A DNA stretch of 64,000 nt from Flavobacterium flavigenum (GCF_027111255.2 NZ_CP114285.2:2666001-2730000), one strand, 5' to 3'. Counted from the first letter of the stretch, positions 23,684 to 34,061 are shown. Made by a program: numbers and translations. The notes: generated by a model not told the origin, from the letters alone.

Positions 23684-24463
23684 TTGAAAACCGTTCTATA
23701 TAAAAACACTACCATATCCTATACTGATTCAGGCGAAGGAACAGCAATTGTTTTACTTCACGGCTTTCTGGAAAACAAAAAAATGTGGCAGGATTATGCT
23801 GCTTTTTTCTCTGAAAATTATCGCATAATTACCATTGATTTATTGGGCCACGGCGAATCCGAATGTTTAGGTTATGTTCATGAAATGGAAGAAAATGCCA
23901 GAGCTGTCAATGCCGTTTTAGAAAATCTGAAAATTGAAAAAGCGATAATTCTTGGGCATTCAATGGGCGGTTACGTTGGTCTGGCTTTCGCCGAATTATA
24001 CCCGGAAAAGCTACAAAAACTGATTTTGCTAAATTCAACTTCAAAAGAAGATAGCGCAGAAAAAAAAATAAACAGAACTCGTGCTATTAAAGCGGTAAAA
24101 CAAAACTATGCCAGCTTTGTTAGTATGTCGATTGCAAATTTATTTAGTGAAAATAATCGCGAGCGTCTTGCAAACGAAATTGAAAAAGTAAAAAAAGAAG
24201 CATTAAAAACACCTTTGCAGGGAATTGTAGCTTCACTTGAAGGAATGAAAATCAGGAAAGACAGGGAAAATATTTTGAAACAAAACCTTTTTCGTGTTTT
24301 ATTGGTTTTGGGAAAAAAAGATCCTGTTTTAAATTATGATGAAAATATATCTCAAATCAAAAATACAAATGCGCAACTTGTTTCTTTTGAGGACGGGCAC
24401 ATGAGCCAAATTGAGAATAACGAAGATTTGAAAAAAGTTCTATCTGATTTTTTCAGGGATTAA
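23684..24463 (+). CDS. Alpha/beta hydrolase
   Basis: The 259-residue protein starts at a TTG (no nearby ATG in frame that keeps the first strand). The oxyanion-hole motif is LLHGFLENKKMW (24-35), the nucleophile elbow is GHSMGG with Ser93, and the acid and His are expected in GKKDPVLNY (about 211-219) and EDGHMSQIE (about 236-244). All three triad members are present, so it is an active esterase/lipase-type enzyme. The substrate cannot be told. No signal peptide is seen, so it is cytoplasmic. Confidence 0.9.
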   Translation: MKTVLYKNTTISYTDSGEGTAIVLLHGFLENKKMWQDYAAFFSENYRIITIDLLGHGESECLGYVHEMEENARAVNAVLENLKIEKAIILGHSMGGYVGLAFAELYPEKLQKLILLNSTSKEDSAEKKINRTRAIKAVKQNYASFVSMSIANLFSENNRERLANEIEKVKKEALKTPLQGIVASLEGMKIRKDRENILKQNLFRVLLVLGKKDPVLNYDENISQIKNTNAQLVSFEDGHMSQIENNEDLKKVLSDFFRD

Positions 24464-24853
24464 GAATTGCGTAAAATAGAAAAAAGACCGATCATCATTG
24501 TGAAACGGCCTTTCTTCATTATCGGGGGCAAAATCTTAATCGCTTTAATTTTTGACTTCTCATGTCAAATTTCTAAAATAATATATTTTTTTAGACGCGA
24601 CAAAGGTATTTGAATAAATATAACTTTTCAATGAATGACTGTTAAAATACGGCCTAAAAATAAGTGTTAGTATCACTTTTATTAATAACACATCAATTCT
24701 TTCTTTTTAAAATAAACTGCATAAAAAATCTTACTTAATAATTTATATCTCATTAAAAAACAATAAGATAAAAGAATAAAATTTAATTTAATAATTATAA
24801 AATGCGGTACGGTAATTAAAAATATATAATTAAATGAAGGATGTATTTGACAA
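24464..24853. other. AT-rich intergenic region
   Basis: It contains a weak hairpin just after the hydrolase gene (aaagaccg near 24484 with cggccttt near 24506) and otherwise homopolymeric A/T tracts. No gene is supported; the next 200 bases carry a decayed ABC ATPase gene. Confidence 0.5.
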
Positions 24854-25085
24854 TTAACCTTTCTCAATAAGATCTTCTTTCTTATTTATATCATGCAGTT
24901 TGCCTTCTTTAATCAAAACCAACCTAGTAGAAATTTTGATTACATTCTGATAATCATTATCAGTAATAATGATTCCTTTTCTTTGTTTATTCGATCTTAT
25001 CAACATTCAAAGCAATCTATTAAAATTGGAGACATCTTTTGAGAGTCATTCGGCAAAACAAATTATCTAGCAGCTTTAAAAATCC
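24854..25085 (-). pseudogene. Decayed C-terminal part of an ABC transporter ATPase gene
   Basis: On the minus strand a 50-codon stretch ending at TAA 24854 reads in part LIRSNKQRKGIIITDNDYQN and KISTRLVLIKEGKLHDINKK. This is the H-loop end and C-terminus of an ABC ATPase, normally with TDHDY; the switch His is here Asn. Just upstream the match continues in another frame as MSPILIDCFE, after a region resembling a lost Walker B. A frameshift near 25005 and in-frame stops show that it is not functional. The 5' two thirds of the gene are gone. Confidence 0.65.
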
Positions 25086-25111
25086 GAATATATTTAAAAG
25101 CTTCCTCATAA

Positions 25112-27877
25112 TTAATTAATCTTTTCTTCAAAAGGAATATTAGCATCAAAAATCTCATTTAATAACAATACTATTTCATTCAAATAATTATTTAAAGTTT
25201 CACTAGTAACATTGATATCCAATTCTTTATCTTCCTTAAATCCAAACCTTAAAAAACCAGACTTCAAATTTTTAAATGAAATAATTCCTACTTCTACAGC
25301 AAATTCACCAGCTTGCTTTTCAAACATAAAAGCATAAGCCAATACCTGAATAATTTTATCATTTTTAAGCTCCTGCGTCAATCCGTTCCATGATTTCAGG
25401 ATAACATTAGCTTTTTCAACTTTTCCTGTCTTATAATCAATGATTCTTATCTTTCCGTTACGTAGTTCAATCCTATCTACATTTCCTTTTATTAAAACAG
25501 GAAATGGCAGACTAGGATGAATTAAATCACGCCCGAATGTTTCTTCTAAAGCGATAATTTTAACTACATCCCCATTTTTAATTGCTTCCAATTCCATTTT
25601 TAAAAAATTAGAAACATTGCGCTTTGCAACCTCAAAAGCCAGAAGATTACGCCCTTTTTTGATTTCACCTTCTTTATAAACCAGCTTAAACTGTTTTAAA
25701 ACCTCATCATCTAAAAGCTTAAAGCAATTTAAAATATCGGATTCCGAAATAAACTTACCGATAAAAGGCTCGTATAGGGCTTTCAGGGTTTCATGAATTA
25801 TGGTTCCGAGTGTATTCAAAGCAATATTTTCTTCGACTTCTTCGACTTCCCGGATGCGGAGTATTTTTTGAAAATAAAAATCGATTGGATTCCGAATATA
25901 GCTTGTCAGTGCAGAAGGAGAAAATCCAGTGGAAGCAATTTCTTTCAAACGCGCCATTACGGCATCTGACTTTGGAATTGACATTGGTTTATAGGCAGTT
26001 GTTGGCAGTACCGGATTGTAAATATCAAAAGTTAAATTATGTTTTGGCTGCTTTTCCACTTCTAATTGTGTGATAAATCGGCTGCGTTCACCAGCATCAA
26101 GTCCGTCATTTTCGGTATTATGTATCAGATAGATATTTTTAGCTCTTTGCAGCAAATGATAAAAATGATATGTATAAATAGCATCTTTTTCTTTAAAAGT
26201 TGGCAAGCCAAGCTCCCTCTTTACATCATATGGGATAAATGAATTTTGAGATTTGCCGGCAGGAAATTTTCCTTCATTCATAGAAGTTACAATTACTGTA
26301 TCAAAATCAAGGACACGGCTTTCCAAAACCCCCATAATTTGCATGCCATTTAAAGGCTCTCCTTCAAATGAAACCTCTGCAACGTCTATTACTTGCTTAT
26401 ATATTGCATACAAAGTCTGAATGTTATCAATATGAGTATGCTTAGAATAATAATTGATTAACTTATTGATAACTTTAAAAATAGAGAACACAAAAGTTTT
26501 TGCGATTTTCTCTTCTTCATTGTCATTACTGAAATTTCCTTTAATCAAAAGTAAAAGTGCCGAAATACTTTCGAGTACAGCTAAAGATCCATTTTCCCAT
26601 TTTTGAAACAGGAGACTAAACAAATCTGACGGATTAAAATTGAGTTCGTTTAATCTGGTATGGGTAATAAAAGTGTAATTATTTTCTTTTATAATTTTAA
26701 CCAATTCACTGGTTTTAGCAAAAGGCTGAATTAACGGATGTGTGAGAATATCAAGCACATCCTTGTAATAAAAAACATAGCTTGCCCCATTTCTGGAAAG
26801 GGCATTTGTATGCATTTTGAACAATTTGGCAATTAAAATTTGTGACGGATTGTTTTTACCTGAATACCCCATAGTAATATTCAATGCACCAACAGAATTT
26901 GGCAAAGAATACAAAACTGGGATTAGTAAATTTTCTTCACCAAGCACAATTGCTACTTTATCAAGAGAAGAACCTGGATTATCTTTCAGAATATTTTCAA
27001 TAATGCTTCCGGAAAGTTTTGCCTGTCCAATAGTTTTTGGAGTCCCTATTACCTGAATATTCTTTGTCTGGGAAAAATCATTTGTAATCCACTCAAAAGG
27101 ATTTGATTTATAATGTTTCCAGTTTTCTTTAAACCGTCTTACAAAAAGTCCAGCATCATGGTAAGGATCATTTAGAAACGTTTGGTCTATATCCCAATAA
27201 ATTTTTGCCTGATCAAGAGCTAAAAGATGCTGTACTATTTTCTCCTCAGCAGCATTTAAAGCATTAAAACCTGCAAAAACATACGTTTTATTTGAAATAG
27301 AGTTTGAAAAATGATTTAAGTTATTTACTGCTTCACGATATATTAAACCCTGATAACCAAAACCTTTATTGAACAAATGGCTATATAAAGCTTCATAATA
27401 AACTGGCAGCAATTTCCAAAAATCAATATAATTTTCAAGGAGTTTCGTTTTATTTTCAACTTCAATCCCCCACTTTTTAATATCTTCAATATCTTTTAGA
27501 TAAGATAAAACATGCGAAGGCTCCAGAAGATATCGGTCAATTTCATTAAAATCCTGAAGAAGCGTTTTTGCCCAATTTGCAAATAATTCAAATGACTGTT
27601 GATGCTGTTTTTCTGTAACAGAGAGATAAACTTCGTAAAATTCAAACAACAATTCAATTGAATCAACAGAACGAATAGAAGCAACTTCCTGTACAAAATC
27701 CTCAATTGAAATAATATCAGGAGAGAGAATTGTTTTATTTGTTTGTTTCCTTAATGCTTCAATCAAAAAAACCTTAGCTCTTTTGTTAGGGAGAACTATG
27801 GTAATTTCAAATAACCTGTCAGAATAATCCTGAATAATAGTAGCTGCAATTTTTTCTAAAAAAGAAGTGTTTATCAT
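25112..27877 (-). CDS. AddB-like PD-(D/E)XK nuclease/helicase-like subunit
   Basis: I use the ATG at 27877 (921 residues); the Met at 27904 lies inside the neighbouring terminator. The N-terminal two thirds resemble an inactivated UvrD-like helicase: VLPNKRAKVFLIEAL replaces a Walker A, and GVLESRVLDFDTVIVTSMNEGKFP is a helicase-like motif seen in AddB. The C-terminus is a RecB-type nuclease with IKGNVDRIELRNGKIRIIDYKTG, with Asp and D-Y-K as catalytic residues. It probably works with the helicase at 30791 as an AddAB-type end-processing complex for double-strand break repair, despite two genes lying between. Confidence 0.8.
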   Translation of the reverse strand: MINTSFLEKIAATIIQDYSDRLFEITIVLPNKRAKVFLIEALRKQTNKTILSPDIISIEDFVQEVASIRSVDSIELLFEFYEVYLSVTEKQHQQSFELFANWAKTLLQDFNEIDRYLLEPSHVLSYLKDIEDIKKWGIEVENKTKLLENYIDFWKLLPVYYEALYSHLFNKGFGYQGLIYREAVNNLNHFSNSISNKTYVFAGFNALNAAEEKIVQHLLALDQAKIYWDIDQTFLNDPYHDAGLFVRRFKENWKHYKSNPFEWITNDFSQTKNIQVIGTPKTIGQAKLSGSIIENILKDNPGSSLDKVAIVLGEENLLIPVLYSLPNSVGALNITMGYSGKNNPSQILIAKLFKMHTNALSRNGASYVFYYKDVLDILTHPLIQPFAKTSELVKIIKENNYTFITHTRLNELNFNPSDLFSLLFQKWENGSLAVLESISALLLLIKGNFSNDNEEEKIAKTFVFSIFKVINKLINYYSKHTHIDNIQTLYAIYKQVIDVAEVSFEGEPLNGMQIMGVLESRVLDFDTVIVTSMNEGKFPAGKSQNSFIPYDVKRELGLPTFKEKDAIYTYHFYHLLQRAKNIYLIHNTENDGLDAGERSRFITQLEVEKQPKHNLTFDIYNPVLPTTAYKPMSIPKSDAVMARLKEIASTGFSPSALTSYIRNPIDFYFQKILRIREVEEVEENIALNTLGTIIHETLKALYEPFIGKFISESDILNCFKLLDDEVLKQFKLVYKEGEIKKGRNLLAFEVAKRNVSNFLKMELEAIKNGDVVKIIALEETFGRDLIHPSLPFPVLIKGNVDRIELRNGKIRIIDYKTGKVEKANVILKSWNGLTQELKNDKIIQVLAYAFMFEKQAGEFAVEVGIISFKNLKSGFLRFGFKEDKELDINVTSETLNNYLNEIVLLLNEIFDANIPFEEKIN

Positions 27878-27890
27878 ATGATAAAAATAA

Positions 27891-27920
27891 AAAAAGCCAT
27901 TCAATTAAGAATGGCTTTTT
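27891..27920 (-). terminator. Terminator of the TSP3-OmpA gene
   Basis: A 12-bp perfect stem (aaaaagccattc with gaatggcttttt) with a 6-base loop lies 22 bases past the OmpA stop, just before the start of the AddB-like gene. Confidence 0.8.
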
Positions 27921-27941
27921 AAAATTATTTAGAAAAGTAAA

Positions 27942-29402
27942 TTATAGTTTACCTTCGTATTTAGAACCAATATGTTTGATTTCAGTTCTTCTGTTTTGAG
28001 CTTTACCTGCTGGAGTTTTATTACTTGCAACTGGCTGAGACTCACCAAAACCTTTAGAAACTAAGTTATCAACGCTAATTCCTCTTTCGATTAATGCATT
28101 CATAACAGCTGCAGCTCTGTCTTCAGAAAGTTTTTGATTCAATTTGTCAGAACCATCACTATCTGTATGACCTTCAATACTGAATTTCGCGTTAGGATAG
28201 TTTTTAAGGATTTCTTTAATTGCATCTAATCTTGCAAGAGTTTCTTTATCTCCTGTTTTGAATGTAGCTTTACCTGAGTTAAAGTAAACAGCTCTTGCCT
28301 GAACTTTAAGTTCTTCTAATGCTTCAGTAGTTACTTCAGGACAACCTCTGTTACTAGCTGGACCAGCTACAGTAGGACAATCGTCATCTTTATCTAAAAC
28401 TCCATCTTTATCAGCATCTAAGAAAGGACAACCACCGTTTTCTTTCGGACCAGCCTCATTAGGACATTTATCATCTTTATCAGCAACTCCGTCACCGTCA
28501 GCATCAGGACAACCTTTTAAAGCAGCTAAACCAGCAACATCCGGACAAGCGTCATCTTTATCAGCAATTCCGTCTCCGTCTGTATCAGGACATCCGTTTA
28601 ATGCAGCTAGACCAAATACATCTGGACAAGCATCAGAAGCATCAACAATTCCGTCTCCGTCAGTATCAGGACAACCGTTGAATTGTTTCAAACCAGCAAC
28701 ATCCGGACAAGCGTCATCTTTATCGTAAACTCCGTCACCGTCAGTATCTTTACCTCCGAATTTGAAAACTAAACCTGCAGTATGCTGGAAGTGAGATGGA
28801 GCATCTGGCTCACCATTTGTATCTCTATCACCGCCTACAGCCCATTTATATCTTGAAGCAAGTTCAAGACCAATAGCATCTGTAAACCAAAAAGTTAAAC
28901 CAATACCTGGATTCACAGTACCATAACTGCTATCACCAAAGAAAGTATAGCCTCCACCAACAGATAACGAAGGATCAATTACTTTAGATTTAATTAATTC
29001 CTGGAAGCTATATTTAATAGTAGCATCAATTCCGTAGTACATTAAATCTCCTGGATTGTAAACAACATTTCCTCTTGAGTCATGATCTGGACTTGATGGA
29101 TCAAATACAACATATTTATCAATTTTGTTTACAGAACCTTGTAAACCAAGAGAAAAACCACTTCCAACGTATCTAGATACACCAATGTAAGATAAAGAAG
29201 GAAGAATATTCCAGTTGTCTTTAACACCGAATGGCTGAGAAAAGTGTTGATCAAAGAAACCACTTCCTGAACCAGAGCTTGTTCTGGTATCAACGGCATT
29301 AACCCCAAAAGAGATAGCCCATGGATTGTTACTGTCCTGTGCGTGAGCATTTAAACCCATCGCCATTAATACAGCAACAAAAAGTTTGTTAAGATGTTTC
29401 AT
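27942..29402 (-). CDS. OmpA-family protein with thrombospondin type 3 repeats
   Basis: The 486-residue protein has a signal peptide (MKHLNKLFVAVLMAMGLNAHA), an N-terminal outer-membrane beta-barrel (about 22-215), then six calcium-binding repeats of the form DTDGDGVYDKDDACPDVAG (about 217-340). The OmpA domain (about 360-486) contains FSIEGHTDSDGSDKLNQKLS and RRTEIKHI. It tethers the outer membrane to peptidoglycan; the Ca-binding rod spans the periplasm. Such proteins are among the most abundant in flavobacterial outer membranes. It has a strong promoter and its own terminator. Confidence 0.93.
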   Translation of the reverse strand: MKHLNKLFVAVLMAMGLNAHAQDSNNPWAISFGVNAVDTRTSSGSGSGFFDQHFSQPFGVKDNWNILPSLSYIGVSRYVGSGFSLGLQGSVNKIDKYVVFDPSSPDHDSRGNVVYNPGDLMYYGIDATIKYSFQELIKSKVIDPSLSVGGGYTFFGDSSYGTVNPGIGLTFWFTDAIGLELASRYKWAVGGDRDTNGEPDAPSHFQHTAGLVFKFGGKDTDGDGVYDKDDACPDVAGLKQFNGCPDTDGDGIVDASDACPDVFGLAALNGCPDTDGDGIADKDDACPDVAGLAALKGCPDADGDGVADKDDKCPNEAGPKENGGCPFLDADKDGVLDKDDDCPTVAGPASNRGCPEVTTEALEELKVQARAVYFNSGKATFKTGDKETLARLDAIKEILKNYPNAKFSIEGHTDSDGSDKLNQKLSEDRAAAVMNALIERGISVDNLVSKGFGESQPVASNKTPAGKAQNRRTEIKHIGSKYEGKL

Positions 29403-29439
29403 ACTTATTTTTTTTAATTACAATTTAGTTAATTATAGA

Positions 29440-29470
29440 CAAAAGTAACACGTAATTTTTTAAATACAAA
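29440..29470 (-). promoter_or_regulatory. Strong promoter of the TSP3-OmpA gene
   Basis: Read on the minus strand, TTTG (29467-29470), a 19-base spacer and TACTTTTG (29440-29447) match the Bacteroidota TTTG-N19-TAnnTTTG consensus, 38 bases before the start codon. Confidence 0.75.
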
Positions 29471-29514
29471 ATGTTATGTTAAAAAAAACCTACAAAAATT
29501 GCTCCAAATGGTAA

Positions 29515-30708
29515 TTATATAACTTTTAACATTTTCCCTACAAACTCAAATGCTTCTATTGCTCTGTCTAAATGTTCTTTAGTATGGGCTGCGGATAACT
29601 GCACTCTAATTCGTGCTTTCCCCTTAGGAACTACAGGAAAAAAGAAGCCAATTACATATATTCCTTTTTTTAGAAGCTCATCAGCCATATTTTGGGATAA
29701 TTTTGCATCATACAACATAACAGGAACAATGGCTGAATCCCCATCTATAATATCAAAACCTGCTTTTTTCATTCCATCTTTAAAGTAACTGGTATTCCAG
29801 GCTAATTTATCTCTTAAAGATGTATCTTTTTCCAGGAGCTCAAAAACTTTAATAGAAGCGCCTACTATTGCCGGAGCTAAAGAATTTGAAAACAAATATG
29901 GTCGTGAACGCTGACGCAGCAATTCAATGATTTCTTTTTTGGCAGTAGTATATCCTCCCATTGCACCTCCAAGGGCTTTACCGAGGGTTCCCGTTATGAT
30001 ATCAACTCTTCCCATTACTCCTTTTGCTTCAAGGGTTCCTTTTCCTGTTGCTCCAATGAATCCGGCTGCATGACATTCATCCACCATCACCATTGCATCA
30101 TATTTATCTGCAAGGTCACAAATTTCATCCAGTGGCGCTACAAGTCCGTCCATAGAAAAAACACCATCTGTAACAATTAATTTAAAACGTGCCCCAGCTT
30201 CATTAGCCTTAATCAATTGCTGTTCTAAATCTGCCATATCACTATTTTCATAACGATAACGTGCAGCTTTGCATAAACGCACCCCATCAATAATCGAGGC
30301 ATGATTCAGACTATCTGAGATTATAGCATCATTTTCTCCTAATAAGGGTTCAAAAACTCCTCCATTAGCATCAAAAGCGGCTGCATAAAGAATAGTATCT
30401 TCTGTACCATAAAAATCTGCAATCTTTTTCTCTAAAGTTTTATGAATATCCTGTGTTCCGCAGATAAAGCGAACAGATGACATCCCAAAACCGTGTGTAT
30501 CCATTGCATTCTTTGCTGCCTGAATAACTTCAGGATGCGATGAAAGTCCTAAATAATTATTAGCACAAAAATTCAAAACCTTTTCTCCTGTAGAAATAGT
30601 AATTTCTGCATCCTGAGCAGAGGTTATAATACGTTCTTTTTTAAAAATCCCGTTTTCTTCAATTGACTGGAGCTCATTTTGTAGATGCTCTTTAATTTTT
30701 CCGTACAT
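29515..30708 (-). CDS. kbl: Glycine C-acetyltransferase (2-amino-3-ketobutyrate CoA ligase)
   Basis: The 397-residue enzyme is a PLP-dependent alpha-oxoamine synthase. It shows the substrate-binding NYLGLSSHP, the PLP-sandwich [17 protein letters not shown], and the Schiff-base Lys in [14 protein letters not shown] (Lys near 244). It cleaves 2-amino-3-ketobutyrate with CoA to glycine and acetyl-CoA, completing threonine breakdown with threonine dehydrogenase, which is not in this window. Length and motifs are of the Kbl subfamily rather than BioF. It lies alone between OmpA and the AddA-like gene. Confidence 0.92.
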   Translation of the reverse strand: MYGKIKEHLQNELQSIEENGIFKKERIITSAQDAEITISTGEKVLNFCANNYLGLSSHPEVIQAAKNAMDTHGFGMSSVRFICGTQDIHKTLEKKIADFYGTEDTILYAAAFDANGGVFEPLLGENDAIISDSLNHASIIDGVRLCKAARYRYENSDMADLEQQLIKANEAGARFKLIVTDGVFSMDGLVAPLDEICDLADKYDAMVMVDECHAAGFIGATGKGTLEAKGVMGRVDIITGTLGKALGGAMGGYTTAKKEIIELLRQRSRPYLFSNSLAPAIVGASIKVFELLEKDTSLRDKLAWNTSYFKDGMKKAGFDIIDGDSAIVPVMLYDAKLSQNMADELLKKGIYVIGFFFPVVPKGKARIRVQLSAAHTKEHLDRAIEAFEFVGKMLKVI

Positions 30709-30790
30709 TTCAATATTTTATAATATGTTAAAAATTAATACATTAGCAAAATTAAAGCTACGTAAATCATTTAACATCTGATTAATTTTA

Positions 30791-33700
30791 TCACAAATTT
30801 ACCACATCAATTTCAGCACCTATATATACCAAGGTTCTTTTTAACACTTTGTATCCTAAATCTTCAATTGCATTTTGATATTCCTGAATTTGATGTACAT
30901 ATTTAGGATTTTTAGCTCCGGTTTTATAATCCAGCAAATAAGCTTCCATATCCTTTGTCAACACAATTCTGTCCGGTTTTAAGATTTTCCCCTCCTTTTG
31001 AACAATTGTATGCTCATTTAACACCGTATTTTGTTCATTAAAACAATTACTTATCTCTGGATGATTTACGATTTCAAATAGTGTTTTAGCAACAATTTCT
31101 TTTTGATCTTGTGTTATCAATCCAATTTCAATTGCCTTTGTAAGCGCTAATTCAATATCTGACTTATCTTTCACGAAAGCTAAAATCTCATGCACAATAT
31201 TACCATATGAAATCGCCTCTTGCTGGTGTGTACCCCACATTAAGGCTTCACGCTGAGCAATTTTAATATTTTTCGGATTTAAAACTTCCGAAACAACCGG
31301 AATTGTTTTCAACACAGTCAGTGTTTTATCAGAGGTGGAAAGCTTCTTTGAATTTCCAAATTCATATTCCATTTTATCAGAATCATAAATTCCTTTATCG
31401 ATTAAAAATTTAATAAAAAATGAAGCCATATTGCTTGGAAATTCTCCATCTTTTCTTTCTTTCAGCGATTGAGAAATAACATACAACTGCTCTTCTGCCC
31501 TTGTTAATGCTACATACAAAACATTAATATTATCCAATAACTCCTCTTGTTTTTTTAAATTAAAAACAGCAGAAGCATTTTCTCCAAAACTTTCTACAGC
31601 ACTACTATTATCAATGAGAGCTTTCGGAACACCTAAATCAGCTTCTTCAGTATCCAGCCAGAGTTTATCTTTGGGTTTTCTGTTATAATCTTCTTCTGCA
31701 AAAGGCATAATTACAACAGGAAATTCTAAACCTTTAGATTTATGAATTGTCATAATACGAACTGCATTATTTCCTTCGGGAGACGGAATACTAAATTTTT
31801 CTCCATTCTTATCCCAATAAGCCAGAAAATCAGCTATTCCTGCCTGATTACGGATATCACGCTCCAGAACAATATCAAGAAAATATTGCACATATGCATT
31901 TCCTTCAGCAGGAGAAATAAATTTAGATATGATAATTTCTACTGCTTCATAAAGTGATTTTTTTCGAATATTTTCAAAAGAAAGAGAAACATCAAAGCTT
32001 AAAAGCCATTTTTCAAAATCATCTTCAGCTTTCTGATTCATTCCTTCTGCAATAAAATCATGAATTGGCATTTCAATCTCCTTTGCATTTCCCAGAAAAT
32101 GGAGAAAATTTGCTTTTGCCTCCAAATCAATATTATTATTAAGATACTTCAGCAAATGGATGATCAGCCTCACTTGAGTAGCATTTTGAATCATCAATGT
32201 TTCTGATGACAAAAGCGGAACATTTTGTTCTGTCAGATAATTTGCAATAGCGATTCCCTGATCCCTTTTACGGGTCAAAATTACTATATCTTTATATTCA
32301 AAACCTTCGCGAAGGACTTTCTGAATTGTATTTAAAGTTGCCAGAACATACAAATCTGACTTTTCAATCGCTTCTTCTTCATCTGCAAAATCATTTTTTT
32401 CGATTACAGGCAGAAAAGAAATATTTACATAGCCTCCTTTTTTAGAGTTTGCATTCTGAAAACTATGATTTTCGTATAAATTTTTATAATCCGCATTTGA
32501 AAATTCAGCAGAAATTAATTTAAAAAAAGCATTATTAAAATCAATTACTTCACTGTAACTTCGATAATTGGTATCTAAATGTTTTATAGATTTATCGGGG
32601 TTACTAAACGGATTTAAATCTTTACTTAACTCAATAAATTGCTCTGCCTTTCCTCCTCTCCAGCGATAAATTGATTGCTTTGGATCCCCAACAATCATCA
32701 GAGTTCCTTTATTGCCTAAATCATCCTGTCCTGAAAGTGCATTATCTATAAGCGGAATTAAATTTTGCCATTGCATCTCTGAAGTGTCCTGAAATTCATC
32801 TATAAAAAAATGACGATATCGTTCTCCCAGACGTTCATAAATAAATGGCGCAGGCTGGTTTTGAATTTCGCGATGAATAATCGCATTGAATTCTGAAATT
32901 GACAATACATTTTGTTCCGATTGAATTTTAGCCAGTTCATTACTGACTGTGTTCAATAAAGAAAGTGGTGTAATATTTTTTAGAAAAGCCTTGTAGAAAT
33001 CCCTTTTTTCGAAATTTTTATAGACTTTGCCTAATATCAGAAGCAATTGCGGAATAATATTTTCAATCAAAACCCTGTCACTTGCCGTCTTATTAATTGC
33101 AATATCTTCAAATTGATGAAAGGTCTTATTTTTTGGATTGAATTTACCGTCACGAATACTTTCTAAATGATTTGGAAAGGTTCCACGGGAAAAAGATTTT
33201 AAGTCAATTCCGTTTTTATCGATTAAAGAAAGTGCTTCAGTAGCTAATTGTTCATTTTCTGATTCCAATTCCTCGCACAAGCCCTGCATTTTCTTTTTAA
33301 TGACAACAAATTCTTCAATCGTTTTATCATTAAAATGAATAATTTCATTTCGATTATTTTCATTCAAAACCAAACGACCTGTTTCAAGGATTTCACGCGA
33401 AACATCCCAGCTTTTATCGTCATCGGTCTTTTCCATCGTAAAATCGATCAGCAATTTAGTGAGTGTTTCATCCTTACCCGCCTGCGCAATAATCGCATCA
33501 ACAGCTTCTATCAATAAATTTTCGGTATCCAGGGTGACCTCAAAAGTCATGGGCAGATTTAAATCATGTGCAAATGCCCGGATTACTTTATGCGTAAATT
33601 TATCAATGGTAGAGATATCAAAAGCAGCATAATTATGAATAAGATGCTTGATAATATTTTGAGATTTTGTTTTGATTTTAATTACAGAAAGTCCTGTTTC

Positions 33701-33949
33701 CCGCGACAAATCTTCCATTAAATCTATGGCTTTTGCTGAAGGCTCGTCTTTGGCAAATTCAGATAAACTTCCAACAATCCGGCCTTTCATTTCATGGACT
33801 GCCTTATTCGTAAATGTTATCGCAAGGATATTCCGATAAGCATCATTTTTAGGTGAAGAAAGAATGATTTTAAGATATTCCTTAACTAAAGTATAGGTTT
33901 TTCCGGAACCTGCAGACGCATCATAAATTGAGAAAGACGGGCTTTGCAT
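30791..33949 (-). CDS. AddA-like UvrD-type helicase with C-terminal nuclease
   Basis: I use the ATG at 33949 (1052 residues), directly before the Q motif and Walker A (YDASAGSGKTYTLVKEYL, about 8-25). Superfamily 1 helicase motifs follow: FIDEFQDTSEMQW (motif II), IVGDPKQSIYRWRGG (motif III), NIRTMTIHKSKGLEFPVVIM-like motif V and LYVALTRAEEQLYV (motif VI). The C-terminus carries a RecB nuclease with PDRIVLTKDMEAYLLDYKTG and the QxxxY-like HQIQEYQNAI. It unwinds and resects DNA ends for recombination, likely with the AddB-like protein. Confidence 0.88.
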   Translation of the reverse strand: MQSPSFSIYDASAGSGKTYTLVKEYLKIILSSPKNDAYRNILAITFTNKAVHEMKGRIVGSLSEFAKDEPSAKAIDLMEDLSRETGLSVIKIKTKSQNIIKHLIHNYAAFDISTIDKFTHKVIRAFAHDLNLPMTFEVTLDTENLLIEAVDAIIAQAGKDETLTKLLIDFTMEKTDDDKSWDVSREILETGRLVLNENNRNEIIHFNDKTIEEFVVIKKKMQGLCEELESENEQLATEALSLIDKNGIDLKSFSRGTFPNHLESIRDGKFNPKNKTFHQFEDIAINKTASDRVLIENIIPQLLLILGKVYKNFEKRDFYKAFLKNITPLSLLNTVSNELAKIQSEQNVLSISEFNAIIHREIQNQPAPFIYERLGERYRHFFIDEFQDTSEMQWQNLIPLIDNALSGQDDLGNKGTLMIVGDPKQSIYRWRGGKAEQFIELSKDLNPFSNPDKSIKHLDTNYRSYSEVIDFNNAFFKLISAEFSNADYKNLYENHSFQNANSKKGGYVNISFLPVIEKNDFADEEEAIEKSDLYVLATLNTIQKVLREGFEYKDIVILTRKRDQGIAIANYLTEQNVPLLSSETLMIQNATQVRLIIHLLKYLNNNIDLEAKANFLHFLGNAKEIEMPIHDFIAEGMNQKAEDDFEKWLLSFDVSLSFENIRKKSLYEAVEIIISKFISPAEGNAYVQYFLDIVLERDIRNQAGIADFLAYWDKNGEKFSIPSPEGNNAVRIMTIHKSKGLEFPVVIMPFAEEDYNRKPKDKLWLDTEEADLGVPKALIDNSSAVESFGENASAVFNLKKQEELLDNINVLYVALTRAEEQLYVISQSLKERKDGEFPSNMASFFIKFLIDKGIYDSDKMEYEFGNSKKLSTSDKTLTVLKTIPVVSEVLNPKNIKIAQREALMWGTHQQEAISYGNIVHEILAFVKDKSDIELALTKAIEIGLITQDQKEIVAKTLFEIVNHPEISNCFNEQNTVLNEHTIVQKEGKILKPDRIVLTKDMEAYLLDYKTGAKNPKYVHQIQEYQNAIEDLGYKVLKRTLVYIGAEIDVVNL

Positions 33950-34005
33950 AAGCTTGGTTTTAGTCTTGTAAAAATAGCACATTAAATATTAAAACCAATA
34001 AATAC

Positions 34006-34061
34006 AAAATCCAAATTCCAATAGATGATGGGTAATCACATACTATTGGAATTTGGATTTT
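34006..34061. repeat. Long inverted repeat downstream of lspA
   Basis: Two perfect 19-base arms (aaaatccaaattccaatag and ctattggaatttggatttt) flank an 18-base loop between lspA and the AddA-like gene. The T-tract lies on the + strand side, so it would stop rightward transcription better than that of lspA. The ttggaatttgg motif recurs at about 55400 and 61375. Confidence 0.65.

Noticed and set aside
24682..24867. A 61-codon minus-strand frame
   Set aside because: It is built from AT-rich non-coding DNA, rich in Ile, Leu, Phe, Tyr and Lys, and overlaps the end of the decayed ABC ATPase gene in another frame.
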